Assembly: GCA_021850485.1 (NCBI GenBank) | Contig: JAJZLY010000025.1 | Location: 124,001 to 188,000, forward strand | Source: Bacillota bacterium | Lineage (GTDB): Bacteria; Bacillota; Sulfobacillia; JAJZYS01; JAJZLH01 | Direction of reading: 5' to 3' | Length of the DNA: 64,000 bases | Part shown: positions 48,882 to 56,799 of the stretch, piece after piece | How positions within the stretch are numbered: position 1 is the first letter of the stretch | Layout: each line of letters begins with the position of its first letter | The notes under the pieces: generated by a model | Databases searched by the model: none | What the model was told of the DNA's origin: nothing | What the model saw: only the letters and a program-made list of their open reading frames with translations | Program-made: the position numbers and the translations under genes

Positions 48882-49802
48882 TTACCGACCCCTCCCTATC
48901 GCCGCCACTGGCTCAGGGCTTCGCACCTGCTGAATCTCGTTCTCCTTCATCTGTTTGAGCTCCACCCGGTTGATGATCGTCTGGGCCGCCTTCTGGATGG
49001 TCGCCCCAACTCGCTTCACGATCTTCGGCCCTTCCTCGCCGCTCCAGTCGGCCACATAGCCGAAGGTGTAGTCCGAGGTGTCGATCCCGAAGTGCTCGCA
49101 GACCACGAACGCCGTGCCTTCGGCCTCAGCCTCCTCGATGGCTCTGTCTCTCTTCGCGCCAGGCATTCCGTGCCCGCACCAGTGATGCGCCAGTTCGTGA
49201 CAAAGTGTTTTCGCTGTCTGGTCGGCTGCCAGGCTCTTTGCTAGAACGATGGTCTGGGTGGTGCGTTGGTAATAGCCCTTGGCACCGCGCAGCTCTGACG
49301 GGTCTCGGTAGACGACCCGCAGGCCCTCATGTTCGGCCGCCAGAACCAGCCGACCAAGAAGCAGCCGTGCCTCCTCGCTGTTGCCGGTGAGGTCACGGGC
49401 AGGGTGCTCGGGCAGACCTTTCCCTTCTGTCTGGGTCCAGTCCCATACATAACCCACCTTGAAGAAAACCGGCTCCCGCTTGGCTGTTTTCGTCTCCGCG
49501 GGCTCTACCGAATCGGCGGTAGACCGTGTTTGGTCCGACGGGCCTTTGCGGGGGAAGATCGGGACCAGGATCTGGATGCCGTGCTCGCCCTTCTTCACAT
49601 GGCGGTCAAGAGCCAGCCACGAATGGTAGCCAGCAATTTTCGTGGCATTGGGGAACTGAGACAGCACCAGAAGCACGTTTCCCAAACTGTACCCGTGCAG
49701 TTTGGCCTGGGCCTTCAGCAGCCGTCTCCACTCGTCTGACGACTGGATGGCACTCACTCCGTCCTCCAGCCTCTTGAGCAGCTCCTTGACGTCTGTTGCC
49801 AA
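48882..49802 (-). CDS. ArdC-like antirestriction protein / ImmA-type metallopeptidase
   Basis: The N-terminal domain (residues about 1-75) matches the ArdC ssDNA-binding region, with S-L-G-N-V-L-L-V-L-S-Q-F-P and Y-H-S-W-L-A-L-D-R-H-V-K-K-G-E-H-G. The C-terminal domain has the zinc site H-E-L-A-H-H with downstream E-A-E-A-E-G-T-A-F-V. ArdC-type proteins are carried by conjugative elements and protect incoming DNA. TTG 49802, 8 bases after GGGGG, gives 306 residues; GTG 49811 is the alternative. A terminator hairpin lies only 16 bases before the start. Confidence 0.82.
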   Translation of the reverse strand: MATDVKELLKRLEDGVSAIQSSDEWRRLLKAQAKLHGYSLGNVLLVLSQFPNATKIAGYHSWLALDRHVKKGEHGIQILVPIFPRKGPSDQTRSTADSVEPAETKTAKREPVFFKVGYVWDWTQTEGKGLPEHPARDLTGNSEEARLLLGRLVLAAEHEGLRVVYRDPSELRGAKGYYQRTTQTIVLAKSLAADQTAKTLCHELAHHWCGHGMPGAKRDRAIEEAEAEGTAFVVCEHFGIDTSDYTFGYVADWSGEEGPKIVKRVGATIQKAAQTIINRVELKQMKENEIQQVRSPEPVAAIGRGR

Positions 49803-49817
49803 CAGGATCACCCCCAC

Positions 49818-49853
49818 AAGAAAAAGGGATCGCCTCCGAAGAGGCGACCCCTT
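49818..49853 (-). terminator. terminator/attenuator between the 107-aa gene and ardC-like gene
   Basis: On the minus strand an approximately 12-bp stem (49853-49841 with 49836-49824) has a TTCG loop and is followed by TTTTTCTT. It begins 5 bases after the stop of the upstream gene and ends 16 bases before the ardC-like start, so that gene must be read through it or be shut off. Confidence 0.75.
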
Positions 49854-49857
49854 GGTC

Positions 49858-50181
49858 CTACCGATCCACCTGCAGCGAGCCACCCCGGCTGATGGCCTTC
49901 TTGACCACCCGCTCCTGCTCGACCCGGTCCCGGTTGAACTGGTCACGGATCAGCTTGGCTGCCCCGACGAAGATTTCAGCCTGGCCTGCATTGCCGACGA
50001 AGCCCTGGTCGATGGCCTCTTTTTCGCTGATCACCGTTTCCCCGTAGTGGCCGAGCGCCCAGGCGGCGCCGTCCTGTAGCGGACCTGCCTCCCGTTCCGG
50101 CAGGATTCCCGCCACCTCCGCCAGGGTCTCCCGGACGGCTGTCAGTCGTGGACTGAGGCCGAGACTAGTTCTCGTCTCCAT
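49858..50181 (-). CDS. hypothetical protein, 107 residues
   Basis: This small soluble alpha-helical protein is not recognised. It has the segment F-V-G-N-A-G-Q-A-E-I-F-V-G-A-A-K-L-I-R and a basic C-terminus. ATG 50181 is chosen because AGAGGAG precedes it; the longer frame is unlikely. It sits in a chain of small genes (spoVG-like, 65-aa, this gene, ardC-like) typical of conjugative or phage elements. Confidence 0.6.
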   Translation of the reverse strand: METRTSLGLSPRLTAVRETLAEVAGILPEREAGPLQDGAAWALGHYGETVISEKEAIDQGFVGNAGQAEIFVGAAKLIRDQFNRDRVEQERVVKKAISRGGSLQVDR

Positions 50182-50223
50182 CGTCTCCTCTCCCCTTTCC
50201 GCCGGCGCTGCCAGCAACCAGAA

Positions 50224-50256
50224 GGCCCCGCCCCGGCGCATGGCCGGGACGGGGCC
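50224..50256 (-). repeat. GC-rich hairpin between small genes
   Basis: A roughly 14-bp stem with one mismatch (50224-50237 with 50243-50256) and a 5-base loop lies between the 65-aa and 107-aa genes. No T run follows on the minus strand, so it is more likely an mRNA-stability or weak termination structure. Confidence 0.45.
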
Positions 50257-50270
50257 CCTGTTCGCCCGGT

Positions 50271-50468
50271 TCACCTCTCCTGCAGGTCCTTGAGCAGCAG
50301 GGACATGCCATGCCGCAGCTGCAACAGAGCGTCCATCGCCTCGCCGGCGCCAGGGAGGCTGGCCCGCCTGCAGGCGGCGACATAGATCTCCACCTGATCC
50401 ACCAGGCGGTAGGCCGCCCTCCAGTCGTCGGGCTCTGGCAGCGGCTCACGTGCCTTCATGATCAGCAC
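50271..50468 (-). CDS. small helical protein, 65 residues
   Basis: No family is recognised. The sequence is helical (D-D-W-R-A-A-Y-R-L-V-D-Q-V-E-I-Y-V) with a leucine-rich end (A-L-L-Q-L-R-H-G-M-S-L-L-L-K). GTG 50468 has GGGGGAG 7 bases upstream and follows the spoVG-like stop by three bases; ATG 50459 is the alternative start. Confidence 0.55.
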   Translation of the reverse strand: MLIMKAREPLPEPDDWRAAYRLVDQVEIYVAACRRASLPGAGEAMDALLQLRHGMSLLLKDLQER

Positions 50469-50471
50469 GGA

Positions 50472-50813
50472 CTATCTCCCCCTTTCCAGACCAACCCGGG
50501 TCTCATGCAGCGCTGCGGACGCCTTCACCACCCGCTCGACCCGATCGATCAGCATCTGGGTGTACTGGGCCAGCACCAAGGCGGCCACCCGATCGTTGAC
50601 CGCCGCGGTGACTGGGAAGGCAATCGCCTGCCATGTCCCTTGGGCGTCCCGTCTTACCGGCCAGCTCACGAACAGTGAGTCCTTGCCCTCTTGGTGCCGG
50701 GCCATCACCCGCACGCCCTTGACCAGGAACTCGCCGCCCAGCTCGAGATCGCAGACCGCCAGAACGGAGCTGTCATCACGGGGCACGTGCATGTCCTTGA
50801 CCTGTACATTCAT
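50472..50813 (-). CDS. SpoVG-family protein
   Basis: The 113-residue protein aligns by eye to SpoVG over its core: L-G-G-E-F-L-V-K-G-V-R-V-M, then D-S-L-F-V-S-W-P-V-R-R and W-Q-A-I-A-F-P-V-T. SpoVG is an RNA/DNA-binding regulator in Bacillota, and SpoVG-like proteins also occur on mobile elements. ATG 50813 follows GGAGG at 8 bases. The IS21 end lies about 40 bases upstream, so the native promoter has probably been displaced. Confidence 0.7.
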   Translation of the reverse strand: MNVQVKDMHVPRDDSSVLAVCDLELGGEFLVKGVRVMARHQEGKDSLFVSWPVRRDAQGTWQAIAFPVTAAVNDRVAALVLAQYTQMLIDRVERVVKASAALHETRVGLERGR

Positions 50814-50856
50814 GGTCCTTGCCTCCCTTGTGCCGGTGGTGCCGGCAACTGGATTT

Positions 50857-50956
50857 GATCAACTAAAGCGGAGCCAGTTCAGGGCTTGTGATCACGCAAA
50901 ATGGAGCCACCTGTGGGCGGCTGTGGCCAGATGCGATCACTCAAAACGGAGCCAGT
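50857..50956 (+). repeat. three left terminal repeats of the IS21 element
   Basis: Copies at about 50857-50878, 50890-50910 and 50935-50956 share the pattern GATCA, then CAAAA or TAAAG, then GGAGCCA. They are direct repeats, as expected for transposase-binding sites at an IS21-family end. Confidence 0.8.
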
Positions 50957-51017
50957 GCAGACCTCTCCGCCGGTACACTCGGGTGACTGAACACCGAGCG
51001 ACTGGGGGAAGAAGGAG

Positions 51018-52531
51018 ATGCGCAAGATGGCCGACATGGAGTTCATTCGCAGGCTGCAGGTTGCAGAAGGGTGGAGCGAGCGCCGGATTGCCAGGGAGTT
51101 CGGCTACGGGCGGAACACGGTCCACAAACTGCTGGACCGCAGCCAGCCGACCACGGCGCCGGTCTATAGGCGCAGCAAGCCGGTGCGGGCTCCCAAGATG
51201 GACCGCTACCGGGAGATCATCGACAGCTGGCTGATCGCGGACCAGGCTGCACCCCGCAAGCAGCGGCACACCGCCCACCGCATCCACGATCGCCTGGTCA
51301 GCGAGTACGACGCCACCGACTTGGCCGAATCCTCCGTCCGCCGCTACGTCCGACAGCGGCGTGAGCTGGTGGCGCCCAAGGCTGCCCCTGCCTTCCTTCA
51401 CCTGGAGTTCGGGCCCGGCCAGGTGGCCCAGGTGGACTGGGGCGAGGCGACGGTGAAGCTGGCGGGGCGCCAGGTGACGGTCTGGATGTTCTGCATGCGC
51501 CTTTGCCACTCGACCAAGCCGTTCGTCGCCGTGTACCCGCACGGTCGCATGGAGTGCTTTCTGGAAGGCCACATCCAGGCGTTCGCCTGGTTCGGGGGCA
51601 TCCCCGCCGAAATTATCTACGACAACCTCGGCTCCGCCGTGCAGCGCGTCCTCAGCCGGCGCGGCCGGCTGCTCAACGCCGCCTTCCAGGCCTTCGTCGC
51701 CCACTACCTGTTCAAGCCGGTGTTCGCCAACCTGGCCGCCGGCTGGGAGAAGGGGCTGGTCGAGGGGTTGGTCGGCACCGCCCGCCGCAACTATCTGGTG
51801 CCCGTCCCGGACGTGTCCTGCCTGCAGGAAGTGAACACCCATCTACGCCATGGCATCGACCGAGACGCCGATCACGTGGTGCCGGAACGCGACGGCCGCT
51901 CGGTGCGCGAACTGTTCGCCGAGGACCGGCAGGGTCTGATCGCCCTTCCCCCAAGCGTCTTTCCCGCTTGCACCCGGCACAGTGGCACGTCTCGCATCAG
52001 TGCACCGTGCGTCATCAGCAGGTGCAGTATTCCGTTCCGGCCCAGCTGGTCGGACGCGACCTCGAACTGCGCGCCTTCAGCGATCACATCGATATCCACG
52101 ACCGGGCCCGGCTGGTGGCCAGCCACCACCTGGGCACGCCCGGCCAGACCCCGGTGCTGGAGCTCGACCACTACCTGGACGTGCTGATGCGCAAGCCGGG
52201 CGGCGTGCGCCACGCCCGGGTGGTGAACCAGCTGGGGGCAGAGGCAACCGCCTACCGCGACGCCTTTCTCAGCCACAACCCGGACGCCTACGGCGGCTTC
52301 GTCCAGATTCTTCTGCTCTGCCGCCGCTACACCCGAGAGGCTGTCCTGGCCGGCATCGCCCAGGCCCGTGCCGAGCGCATCTACGATGTGGCCAGGGTGG
52401 AGGCCCTGATCGCCAAGGCGCTCGGCCAACCCACGGCGGTGATTATGGCTGTGCCCTCTGGCCCGGTCGTCCGCCAGCCCGCACTTGAAGCCTACGACTC
52501 CCTGCTGCCGGCGGCGGGGGTGGTGGCGTGA
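51018..52531 (+). pseudogene. istA: IS21 transposase IstA, frameshifted
   Basis: The first frame (51018 to about 51985) encodes the N-terminal HTH (R-R-I-A-R-E-F-G-Y-G-R-N-T-V-H) and the DDE catalytic domain (V-D-W-G-E-A, then I-I-Y-D-N-L-G and a G-L-V-E-G-L-V segment). Family-like sequence then continues in the -1 frame (H-V-S-H-Q-C-T-V-R-H, then Y-S-V-P-A-Q-L-V-G-R) to 52531. The shift is near 51975-51990. The two pieces together equal a full IstA of about 500 residues. No convincing slippery heptamer in the right phase is seen, so this is a mutation or a sequencing indel. ATG 51027 is a better-spaced start than 51018. Confidence 0.85.
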
Positions 52532-53331
52532 GCACTCGCAAGACAGATCCGATCGCCGTCCAGGACGCCATCCGGGAGACCGCCATCGACGGCCAGCTGC
52601 GTCTGCTCAAGATGCCCGGCGCCCTCCGCCACTACCGCGACCTCACCCGCCAGGCTCGCACCGGCAGCGACGACCCGCTCACCTACCTGCAGTCGGTGCT
52701 AGCCGTGGAGCTGGACAGCCGCCGCCAGAACCAGATCGCCCAGCGCCTGCGCGATGCCCGTTTCCCCTACCCCAAGGATCTCGACGGCTTCGACTTCACG
52801 GCCGCCCCATCGATCAGCCGCCAACAGATCCTCGAACTCGCCGGCGGCCGCTTCGTGGCGGAACGGGAGGGAGTGATCTTCATCGGCCCCAGTGGAACGG
52901 GAAAGAGCCACCTGGCCATCGCCATCGGCCGGGCCGTGATCTACGGCGGCTACCGCAGCCGCTTCACCACGGCGACCCTGTTGATGAACGAGCTGCTGGC
53001 CGCCCAGACCGAGCGCACGTTGATCCGCTACTTCAAGATGTGGTCGCGCTACGACTTGGTGGTGGTGGACGAGATCGGCTACGTGCCGTTCTCCCAGGAC
53101 GGGGCCCGGCTGCTCTTCCAGTTCTTCTCCGAGCTGTGCGAACGGCGCTCATTGTTGCTCACCACCAACTTGGAGTTTTCGCGCTGGGTGGACGTGTTCG
53201 GCGACGCCGGGATGACCGCCGCCCTCTTGGACCGCCTCACCTACCGGGCCCACATCGTGGCCACCGAGGGAGAGAGCTACCGGCTCAGGCAGGCCCAGGC
53301 CCGCAAGGCGGCGGCAGCGGGCCAGCTATGA
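52528..53331 (+). CDS. istB: IS21 helper ATPase IstB
   Basis: IstB is the AAA+ ATPase that aids IstA target capture. The Walker A motif is G-P-S-G-T-G-K-S-H-L and Walker B is L-V-V-V-D-E-I-G-Y-V. Q-D-G-A-R-L-L-F-Q-F and T-T-N-L-E-F-S-R-W are family motifs. GTG 52528 overlaps the istA stop. The gene looks intact at 267 residues. Confidence 0.93.
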   Translation: MSTRKTDPIAVQDAIRETAIDGQLRLLKMPGALRHYRDLTRQARTGSDDPLTYLQSVLAVELDSRRQNQIAQRLRDARFPYPKDLDGFDFTAAPSISRQQILELAGGRFVAEREGVIFIGPSGTGKSHLAIAIGRAVIYGGYRSRFTTATLLMNELLAAQTERTLIRYFKMWSRYDLVVVDEIGYVPFSQDGARLLFQFFSELCERRSLLLTTNLEFSRWVDVFGDAGMTAALLDRLTYRAHIVATEGESYRLRQAQARKAAAAGQL

Positions 53332-53565
53332 TGGCGGGGCACGCCAGGGCGTCTATTGGTATGGGCCTATACCCATCGGCCCACAGAGGGAACCAGTGAC
53401 AGCCGCATGCTGCGCTGGACGGTGCACCTGACGGCCCAGGAGTTCACCCTGCTGGAGGTTGTAGGCAGCCAGTGGCGAGGCCAGAGCCGGGCCGACCTCC
53501 TGATCGATCTGGTCGAGTGGCTGGTCACGGACGACTCCTGGGAGCGGGCCGCCGACCGGCCCGAC

Positions 53566-53866
53566 CCCCTTCACCTGCTTGCCGCCCAGGCTGATCACCG
53601 TGGTGTCTTGCACGGCCAGCACCACCCTTGGCGCCCTGACCCCGCTGCAGGGGGGCCGGGTGGTGGGGGCAACCACCCGCTGGGCCGTCACCTTGTCGTT
53701 GTCCAGAAACCGGTAGGCCGCCTTGGTGTCGCCCCACGACTGCATGGCGAGGGGCAGAGAGCCCTCCGGCTTCTCGGCCAGGGCCGTGGCCATGCGCACC
53801 ACCCGCTGGCCGAAGCGGAGATCGCCGAAAGAGGCGGTGGAGACCTCGCCGTGCCGCCCAGCTCAC
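53566..53866 (-). pseudogene. IS4/Tn5-like transposase, N-terminal remnant
   Basis: About 100 codons match the N-terminal DNA-binding part of Tn5-type IS4 transposases: F-G-D-L-R-F-G-Q-R-V-V-R-M-A, then D-T-K-A-A-Y-R-F-L-D-N-D and V-Q-D-T-T-V-I-S. A stop lies just upstream in frame and no start codon is available. After K-Q-V-K-G the family similarity ends although the frame stays open to 53353. It is a truncated relic next to the IS21 element. Confidence 0.7.
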
Positions 53867-54266
53867 GAGCCTCACCTCCCAATCCCCTGCTCAGAGCAGG
53901 ACTACGAGGCGGAGCAGGCCACCTTCTTAGCTCACTACATCTCGGACATGTTAGTTGTCCCCAAGTGGTCGGGAGATGTGGGTAAGAGAGAGTCTGAAGG
54001 GAGAGCGATTTAACACCCCGACTGTCGCACCCTGCAAGGGCTCAGGATACACTGGTCCACTTTTACTTGACGTTTACCATGCGGACCATGAATTCCACTG
54101 GGAATACCCAAAATGTGTACGAATGGTGAGTGGCGCGGTCAAGATTTTAAGTATGAGGAAGGAAGGCGCGTCGTGATTACAGAACGTTGACGCAACATCA
54201 AAGACTGCTGAGGCTGAAACCTAGGTACGACGGTCGTGTACGGTCGCCACTGGGGGGAGCAGATCC
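53867..54266. other. intergenic region between transposon relics and chemosensory operon
   Basis: No convincing gene is seen. It is less GC-rich than the flanks by eye. It holds a possible degenerate IS21 right end at about 54049-54070 and, near its right end, GGGGGGAG, the ribosome site of the first cheW. No strong -10/-35 pair and no clear flagellar-type sigma promoter could be assigned, although the operon promoter should lie here. Confidence 0.5.
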
Positions 54267-54773
54267 GTGGTAGAAGAGTCGCCGACCCGTAAGCTCGGCG
54301 GTTCACGATCTGGCCTGATCGGCCAAGTGGTCGAGGTATGGATTGAGGACCAGCGCTATGGACTGCCACTGGAGCGCGTAGAACAGGTGTTGCCCATGGT
54401 TTGGGTGGCACCGCTACCTAAGGCGCCAGAGATGGTGGTCGGCGTCATCAACCTGCACGGAGCTGTGTTGCCTGTGTTGGATATCCGCAAACGATTCGGC
54501 TTGCCGGAGCGGAGGTGGGGGCTGACCACTCGGTTGGTCGTGGTCCAGTTGGCCCATGCTCGGATTGCCGTGCCGGTCGACGAGGTGGTCGGCGTACGCG
54601 ACCACTTCGTCGACGTACGCCTGCCGGATCCCCTGCCCCAATCTGGAGATGGCTGCATCAGCGGCATCGTGGGCCTTTCCGACGGCCTTTTGTTCTTATG
54701 CGATTTGGAGGCCTTCCTCTCGCTTGACGAGCAACACCAACTCACCGTAGCCCTTGATCGAGGTACGCCATGA
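54267..54773 (+). CDS. CheW-like coupling protein (WspB/WspD-like)
   Basis: A 168-residue CheW-domain protein that links receptors to CheA. Typical segments are V-E-V-W-I-E-D-Q-R-Y-G-L-P-L, V-V-G-V-I-N-L-H-G-A-V-L-P-V-L-D and I-A-V-P-V-D-E-V-V-G-V. GTG 54267 lies 7 bases after GGGGGGAG. It is the first gene of the chemosensory operon and its stop overlaps the cheR start. Confidence 0.9.
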   Translation: MVEESPTRKLGGSRSGLIGQVVEVWIEDQRYGLPLERVEQVLPMVWVAPLPKAPEMVVGVINLHGAVLPVLDIRKRFGLPERRWGLTTRLVVVQLAHARIAVPVDEVVGVRDHFVDVRLPDPLPQSGDGCISGIVGLSDGLLFLCDLEAFLSLDEQHQLTVALDRGTP

Positions 54774-56179
54774 GACTTTCCGACGTTGTGCTGGAAGACG
54801 CCCGGGTGGGGATCGCCGCCGGGCTGGGGCTCGACTTTCGCACCAGCCAGTCATCCAGGCTAGAGCGAGAGTTGAGTGCCTTGTTGCGCACGGAGGGCGT
54901 TCCCGCCGCCGAGGCCACCAGGTATCTGCAAGAGTTGTGGGCGTTGCCGAAGACGAGTCCCAGGTGGGGCAGACTCAGTCGTCACTTGGCGGTGGGCGAG
55001 ACCTACTTCTTTCGCGACCAGGCTTGTTTTGACGCCATCAGGCAGACAGTGCTACCGGAGCTGGTGGCCAAGCGCCGTCGCGGAGCCGCTCCGAAGCGCC
55101 TGCGCATCTGGTGCGCCGGGTGCGCCACTGGGGAGGAGCCTTATTCCTTAGCCATGTTGCTGGACCAGCTGCGGATCGGGACGCCGGAGTTCTTGGTGGA
55201 GATTGTGGCCACCGACGTCAACGACGTGGCGCTGGAAACAGCGCGGCGCGGCGTATACCGGGAGTGGTCGCTGAGAGCGACGCCTGCCGCCATTCGAGAT
55301 CGCTACTTCGAGGAGTCTGGGCTGGGGCGCTATGAACTCTCCCCGGCCATCCGCAGGCGGGTGACCTTCCAGGCGCATAATCTGGCGGATGCGAGTAATC
55401 CCGGTCCTCTCGGAGACGTCGACCTCTTGCTTTGCCGCAACGTCTTGATGTACTTCGTTCCCGAGGTGGCGCAACAGATCATCCGGCGCCTGCAGGACCA
55501 GTTGGCGGCGGACGCCTGGCTGGTCACAGCGCCCTCTGAAGCATCGGCGGAGTCTTACCCGCGGCTGACAGCGGTGAACTTCCCAGGGGCGATCTTGTTT
55601 CGCAAGGGTAAGCCGATCCCCGTCCACGGCCCGTCGGTCGTTGCTCGGCCAGTGTCGGCGCCTGGAACTGAACTGCCGAAGAAGGCGGTTCCGGTGCTCC
55701 CCGTGGTCCGAGCGAGGACACAGACGCCTGTCCCGCACCCGGTCGTCCCGCCGCCGGAAATCAACTCCGCGGCGAAGGTTCGACTTGCCGAGGCGCGGAG
55801 ACTTGCCGACGAGGGCCGCCTTGCCGACGCCCGGGTCGTCTGTGAGCAGGTAGTGGCCGCCGACGTCCTGCTGCCGGATGTGCACATCCTGCTCGGCGTC
55901 ATCCATCAGGAACAAGGCGAGGTCGACGCCGCGAAAAGCGCCTTACGCCGGGCTTTGTATCTGGATCCGGATGCCACGGCGGCGCACTTTCTATTGGGCA
56001 TCCTGCTCACCCAACAGGGCGAGATCGAACGGGCCAGACGCTCGATGGAAACGGCGGTGAGGCTATTGGAGAGATCCCCATCCGATCAGGTGGTGGCCTG
56101 GGCCGACGACCTCACGGCTGGGCGGCTGCTGGAAACCGCAAAGGGCTATCTGGAAGCGGACAGGAGCGTGCGACGATGA
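54770..56179 (+). CDS. CheR methyltransferase with TPR tail (WspC-like)
   Basis: It methylates receptor glutamates using SAM. The all-helical CheR_N covers about residues 1-75. R-H-L-A-V-G-E-T-Y-F-F-R opens the catalytic domain, with W-C-A-G-C-A-T-G-E-E-P-Y-S (114-126) as the SAM site and L-L-C-R-N-V-L-M-Y-F (220-229). After a Pro-rich linker (about 290-330) a TPR region of about 100 residues follows. The CheR-TPR fusion is characteristic of alternative chemosensory systems such as Wsp (WspC). ATG 54770 overlaps cheW (ATGA). Confidence 0.92.
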   Translation: MRLSDVVLEDARVGIAAGLGLDFRTSQSSRLERELSALLRTEGVPAAEATRYLQELWALPKTSPRWGRLSRHLAVGETYFFRDQACFDAIRQTVLPELVAKRRRGAAPKRLRIWCAGCATGEEPYSLAMLLDQLRIGTPEFLVEIVATDVNDVALETARRGVYREWSLRATPAAIRDRYFEESGLGRYELSPAIRRRVTFQAHNLADASNPGPLGDVDLLLCRNVLMYFVPEVAQQIIRRLQDQLAADAWLVTAPSEASAESYPRLTAVNFPGAILFRKGKPIPVHGPSVVARPVSAPGTELPKKAVPVLPVVRARTQTPVPHPVVPPPEINSAAKVRLAEARRLADEGRLADARVVCEQVVAADVLLPDVHILLGVIHQEQGEVDAAKSALRRALYLDPDATAAHFLLGILLTQQGEIERARRSMETAVRLLERSPSDQVVAWADDLTAGRLLETAKGYLEADRSVRR

Positions 56180-56781
56180 CGGAGTCCCCCAAGATGGGTG
56201 CAGCCACCAACACGACGACACGGGGCCAAAGGCGCACTGGGGGTCGGCGCGGACAGCTGCCCTGGCCAGAGGTAGCCAGCGCCTTAAAGGCGCGGGCCAA
56301 GCAGTTGGCACAGCCGCTGGAGCGCACCCAGCCGATGCGCCAGCCGGTCAGCCTGCTGGTCTTCGAGTTGAACGGCGAGCGCTACGGGGTCGACATGAGG
56401 CACGTGGTCGAGGTGTTGCGCCCGAGTGGCGTGACGGCGGTGCCCTGCACTCCCCCTTTTTTGCTGGGGCTCACCAGTTATCGCGGACGAGCCCTGCCTC
56501 TGGTCGACCTCGGCGTCTTGCTGGAGGTGTGGGAGCGAACCAGCGAGTTCGGCGATCAGACAGCAGTCGTGGTTCAGGTGGGGGGCGTGTGGCTTGGCTT
56601 TCCAGTGGACAATGCACCGACGGTGATCCAGGTGGATTCCCACGGCTGGACCGAGAGTGCACCGGCGGGGAGTCAGGGCCAAGCGGGATTCGTCCGCACA
56701 CTGACCGATGTGATGGTCGGCGTGGTGGATCTGGACGCCCTCTGTCGCAGCGGACGGCTGGTGGTGGACGAGGTTTCGTAG
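56176..56781 (+). CDS. second CheW-like coupling protein
   Basis: A 201-residue CheW-domain protein with an N-terminal basic extension of about 50 residues. The core shows L-V-F-E-L-N-G-E-R-Y-G-V-D, then L-T-S-Y-R-G-R-A-L-P-L-V-D-L and L-G-F-P-V-D-N-A. Two CheW proteins flanking a CheR-TPR is the wspB-wspC-wspD pattern. ATG 56176 overlaps the cheR stop and has AGGAG upstream. Confidence 0.9.
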   Translation: MTESPKMGAATNTTTRGQRRTGGRRGQLPWPEVASALKARAKQLAQPLERTQPMRQPVSLLVFELNGERYGVDMRHVVEVLRPSGVTAVPCTPPFLLGLTSYRGRALPLVDLGVLLEVWERTSEFGDQTAVVVQVGGVWLGFPVDNAPTVIQVDSHGWTESAPAGSQGQAGFVRTLTDVMVGVVDLDALCRSGRLVVDEVS

Positions 56782-56799
56782 GTCCAGAGAACTGGGGGA

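Larger units (their letters stand above)
50850..53335 (+). mobile_element. IS21-family insertion sequence (right end not resolved)
   Basis: It contains istA (frameshifted) and istB in the standard order with a GTGA overlap, preceded by the multiple left terminal repeats typical of this family. The left border lies near 50850. After istB no inverse copy of the left repeats is seen within 100 bases. A weak candidate, CACTGGTCCACTTTTACTTG, starts at about 54049, beyond an IS4 remnant, so the right end may be lost or displaced. Confidence 0.8.

Noticed and set aside
50857-50956. CRISPR-like array
   Set aside because: Three imperfect repeats with short, unequal spacing directly before istA are IS21 terminal transposase sites. 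No CRISPR array was seen anywhere in the window.
51945-51990. Programmed -1 frameshift in istA
   Set aside because: No X-XXY-YYZ heptamer in the correct phase precedes the shift point, and the two frames overlap widely, so mutation or sequencing error is the simpler reading.
53353-53985. Plus-strand frame of 209 residues across the IS4 relic
   Set aside because: The minus strand encodes recognisable Tn5-like transposase motifs over the middle, so the plus frame is mainly its antisense shadow.
54049-54070. Right terminal repeat of the IS21 element
   Set aside because: The match to the inverse of the left repeats is weak and an IS4 relic lies in between, so it is mentioned only as a candidate and not called.
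53955-54176. Small plus-strand frame of 73 residues
   Set aside because: There is no ribosome site and no family feature, and it lies in a decayed intergenic stretch.
54000-54266. Flagellar sigma-28-type promoter before the chemosensory operon
   Set aside because: No TAAA-N15-GCCGATAA-like pair with correct spacing could be found; TTGACG hexamers at 54067 and 54187 lack good -10 partners.
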